Origin: Polytrichum commune
Lineage: Eukaryota; Streptophyta; Polytrichopsida; Polytrichales; Polytrichaceae
NCBI GenBank assembly: GCA_950295325.1
Contig: OX485807.1
Location: 748,501-808,500, forward strand
Length of the DNA: 60,000 nucleotides
Direction of reading: 5' to 3'
Numbering within the stretch: position 1 is the first letter of the stretch; the number at the start of each line of letters is the position of its first letter. Under the pieces are notes generated by a model. That model was not told the DNA's origin, ran no database searches, and saw nothing but the letters and a program-made list of their open reading frames with translations. Positions 57,051 to 60,000 of this stretch are shown here, in pieces. The position numbers and the translations under genes were made by a program.

Positions 57051-57621
57051 GTCACATTAAAATATAAAAATGCCACAATATTTCATCTCTAGGGATTGAA
57101 TAGTCGGCCACTAGTTGATTTGATTGCAAGACTTCCAGTGCAAGGGCTACTTTATGCACAACCCAAAGTTGTGACCATGATATCCTAAGGGCCCTTGAAA
57201 ATCTTCCAAAGGCTATGTACAGTGGGATATAGAAATCCAAGTTTACACATTGATGGGCCCTCAAGCTTAGTGTAAAATGAAAGTGGATCATGTTTTGGGA
57301 TTGCAACACATGTTTGGGTTTACCATGGCAATATAATACTAATAGGATCCCATGGCAATTTAATTGATTGCCACAACCTCTAGTTTTGCGTGAGACCCAA
57401 CTCTCTTTGATGGGCCTAATGAAATATCCAATAGCCCACAAAACATCATCCACTTGTTGCCATGTAGGACACCATCTAGATGTTTTATCCATTAAAACTT
57501 TAGATTTGGTCTTTATACTAGACCTTGAAGGCCTCAAAGTGAACTTGGACCGTCTCCAACTTCTTGACCAATCACATAATTTGTATACCACGAATCAAGG
57601 GCCCTCAAGCTCTATTGTAAG

Positions 57622-57995
57622 GTAGATGGGTCTTAAATGGTTATTTTTTCCAACTAGCCAACTTCTCCTAGGATATGAAACATGCGATTAGTACAAGATG
57701 GTAGCAAATCTAAATCAAGGTGATAGCCACTTTTCTCACAATTTCTAGAGCTCATATGAATATCTTATTCATGATCACATTGAAGATAATGGTGCTCATT
57801 AAATGCTCATATAGGTTCTTCCATTTATGTTGACTATTGAGCCTATAATTCTTATCATATTTTAAGCACACAATCTAGTCTCTTTTAAACACATGTCTTT
57901 TTGTTATCCGTTCTTAGAGCCACACAAAACTACATACCACTCAAATATCCATGTGTTTGATGAAGAAAAGTAACCCTATTAGGCATGTCTACCTT
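57622..57995 (+). repeat. Dispersed repeat D, copy 2
   Basis: Direct match to 24515-24905, with shared blocks GATTAGTACAAGA, GGTGCTCATTAAATGCTCAT, TATCATATTTTAAGCACA, AAACACATGTCTTTTTGTTA, TTCTTAGAGCCACAC and ACTACATACCACTCAAATAT. Preceding sequence (57150-57620) holds weak repeat-A-like words such as GGGCCCTCAAGC. Confidence 0.75.
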
Positions 57996-58229
57996 AAAGT
58001 GGTCCTAAAGGGCCTCTAAGTAATTTGGCAACAAATCAAAGGTGGCTTTCATTGTGGAGGTTGTTGATGTACGTTCAAACAAGCAACTAGTCGCAAGAGT
58101 GCTATGCCCTATAATTATCCTACACATGTGACTAATTCCGGTTGGTTGTCCAACCAAGGTCAAACTTTGGCTCATTTTAGAGACCACCTTAGATCAACAC
58201 TCACTTATAATTAGACTCTATTTGAAGAG

Positions 58230-58910
58230 TGAGTTACCAAGGGCCACTTCACACATGAGACTAAAGGCCCATGACCATTCCATTCTAAGATAGACTCTCA
58301 TTGGTCAAAAAGGCCGAGACCATTCAAATTCACTTCACACTAGAAGGTCAAGGCCTAAGGGCCCAAATAAAATTTCATGAATGAAAAGTCTACATGGATT
58401 CCTACATGGTAAACTGTGGATCATGTTTCATGGTCTACCGAAATTTGTGTCAAGGTCTACCTCCAAGAGGTAGGCCTAATGCAAATTCCACTAGACCATG
58501 TTAGAGTTAAGGGCCTTAGATAGTTGGTATGGCCTTTGGATGAAAGTCAAGGGTTCTCAAAATTACATGGTTATTGCCTTGGCTCGTGTATGAAGTTGCT
58601 TTGAAACTATAGAATCACAACACATATGTGGCCAAATCCAATCGATTGTCATACACCCCTAGGTCTCTTCTTGAGGGCAAAGCTTACAAACTATAGTAGA
58701 GGCACCTATTCTTGATAAGGGCCCCATCGCCAATCTATAGGGTACTAGAATTTTGAATAGGTTGGGACCAAATTTCGATCAAGCCGGAACCAGATTTTGA
58801 TCAGGCCGAAACCAATAGTGCCATGACACATATCCTAGTTTTGAATTGTAATGTGAAGAGAAGTGAACAGTTATAGCAAACTCTAGACATTGGTAATATG
58901 TTTGGGCCAA
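58230..58910 (+). repeat. Repeat A plus adjoining segment, right-end copy
   Basis: The first part (58230-58620) carries repeat A blocks: CACTTCACACATGAGA, TCTCATTGGTCAAAAAGGC, a TCTACATGGATTCCTACATG block, GATCATGTTTCATGGTC, CTCCAAGAGGTAGGCCTAA and GGCTCGTGTATGAAGT. The second part (58690-58910) matches 4885-5290. The same two segments therefore occur in the same order at both ends of the window, so they belong to one larger dispersed element. Confidence 0.7.
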
Positions 58911-60000
58911 CTTTTAGCTTCAAAAATTCACAATAATTTCAATCCAAGGAATAAAATTACTGAAAATTTTGTAATCCTCCTCATTTCTATCTTCTTGCAT
59001 GGAAAACCTTGCACCAGCTTGTACTTCTCCGAATCTGGCGCCGAATCTCTTAAGTGACCACTTATGGATGCCTCTATTCTACCAGGAGAAGCCTTCAAGA
59101 CGTGTTCGACAAAGGTATTTACTATTTAACTTACCTAACTTGAATGCTCCAGAGTCCAAGGTGGATGCAGTGGAGCTTTATGTGCTTGGGAGATGGCGTT
59201 GCTAGTAAGCAGCTCTCAGAGTCCTTAGATCCGGACTCAGGATTCCTTCCACAAGTCTGGATCAGACGTGTGCACTCATCATCTAACTTAAGTTCAGGTG
59301 TCATCTACTTAGGTAGACGTGGATCACCACCTGCTTCTGCAACTTCAACAACTCTGGCCCACTGCTCTTTGGTCTAGATGCTACCTGCTACCTGCTGTTG
59401 CTTAGATTTAAGCAGATCTTGGATATGGGGAAGAATCAAGGCGAACCTCTCATGTGCAACCACTGGAATCTGCACTCTATGAACTAAGCATATTCCCCGC
59501 AGGGCACCGACCATGTGCAAAATGTGAGCTTCGTAGGATGTCAACATACCCATATCTGTTTCGTCGTTTTCTTTGAATAAGGTATGTGGGTGTTATTCGG
59601 CTCATTTGTCATGCTCTCCAAGTTGGATCTTCCTACCAATTAGCTTTACACAACGAAACTTGTGTTGCATTAGCAAATCTAGCAAATCTAGAATGAAGAA
59701 TGAGCGAGAATCAGATTGGCCCCTGATTTAGTTATGGTTATTGGAAGACTGCATGTTTGTTGATTCCTTAACTGAATTCACAGGTCCTCCCAATTGTGTT
59801 CACTAAGATTGAGTGTGGAGTAATTAATAAAATTTGAAGACGTAGTCCAATGTTTTTGAACAGGTGTCTTTAAGGCGTTTGATGTTTGATCCTCACCTAA
59901 TCACACACCAATCAAATATAGACCTGATTGAGAGAAGTGACCGGATAATATCTGCATACCTTAGTTTGACCTTCAAGTCTTTGGATCGAATGAGGTCAGT
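58911..60000. other. Right-end spacer, gene fragment possible
   Basis: A plus frame at 58999-59205 begins MENLAPACTSPNLAPNLLSD and reads on through WMPLFYQEKPSRRVRQRYLL before a stop, and a second frame overlaps it. Composition here is less AT-rich and protein-like, but no family is recognised and no partner exon lies in the window. It may be a transposon fragment or the edge of a gene continuing to the right. Confidence 0.25.

Noticed and set aside
57052-57591. 179-codon minus frame
   Set aside because: The sequence carries words of the dispersed repeats, the composition is Trp/Arg/Ser-heavy as expected from antisense of AT-rich repeat DNA, and no family is recognised.
1-60000. CRISPR arrays, rRNA and tRNA genes
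   Set aside because: No short direct repeats with unique spacers, no rRNA core words, and no T-arm GGTTCRANNCC with a matching acceptor stem were found. The content is plant nuclear.

Overview
This is nuclear DNA from a land plant. Three genes with conserved reading frames interrupted by spliceosomal introns can be rebuilt exon by exon: a type II metacaspase (minus, CDS 30481-34155), the nuclear-pore WD40 protein Aladin (minus, CDS 38682-43925) and a gamma carbonic anhydrase of plant mitochondrial complex I (plus, CDS 46393-49712). Type II metacaspases and a gamma-CA with this N-terminus point to the green lineage. The sequence alone does not fix the species. Sparse genes, AT-rich spacers full of decayed small transposons and a non-LTR retrotransposon fossil would suit a repeat-rich genome, possibly a non-seed plant, but that is inference.

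Layout. 1-30 kb is gene-poor. It holds dispersed repeats, several families of short inverted-repeat elements (MITE-like), tandem arrays (about 248-bp units at 3.0-3.8 kb, 61-bp units at 13.5-13.9 kb), a stop-interrupted unknown frame at 11.8-12.9 kb, a GC-rich patch overlapping a 535-bp inverted-repeat element at 18.7-19.2 kb, a LINE reverse-transcriptase fossil at 26.3-27.9 kb and a Tourist-like MITE at 28.2-28.7 kb. 30-50 kb is the gene island. 50-60 kb is again repeat-rich, with a 1.33-kb element with near-identical 26-bp inverted termini around broken gene-like frames at 50.9-52.2 kb. The right end of the window (58.2-58.9 kb) carries a second copy of the repeat found at 3.0-5.3 kb.

The three genes are unrelated housekeeping or cell-death functions (caspase-fold protease, nuclear pore scaffold, respiratory complex I assembly) and do not form a functional cluster. 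Each carries a different tandem array in at least one intron. The most notable observations are a U12-type AT-AC intron in Aladin (both splice sites and the branch site are readable), a roughly 240-residue Gly/Arg/Glu/Tyr-rich linker in the metacaspase, the 1.33-kb element with gene-like cargo, and a scatter of GGGAG-N2-CTCCC palindromes between 5.7 and 13.5 kb. No tRNA, rRNA or CRISPR array was found. I found no coherent new multi-gene system.
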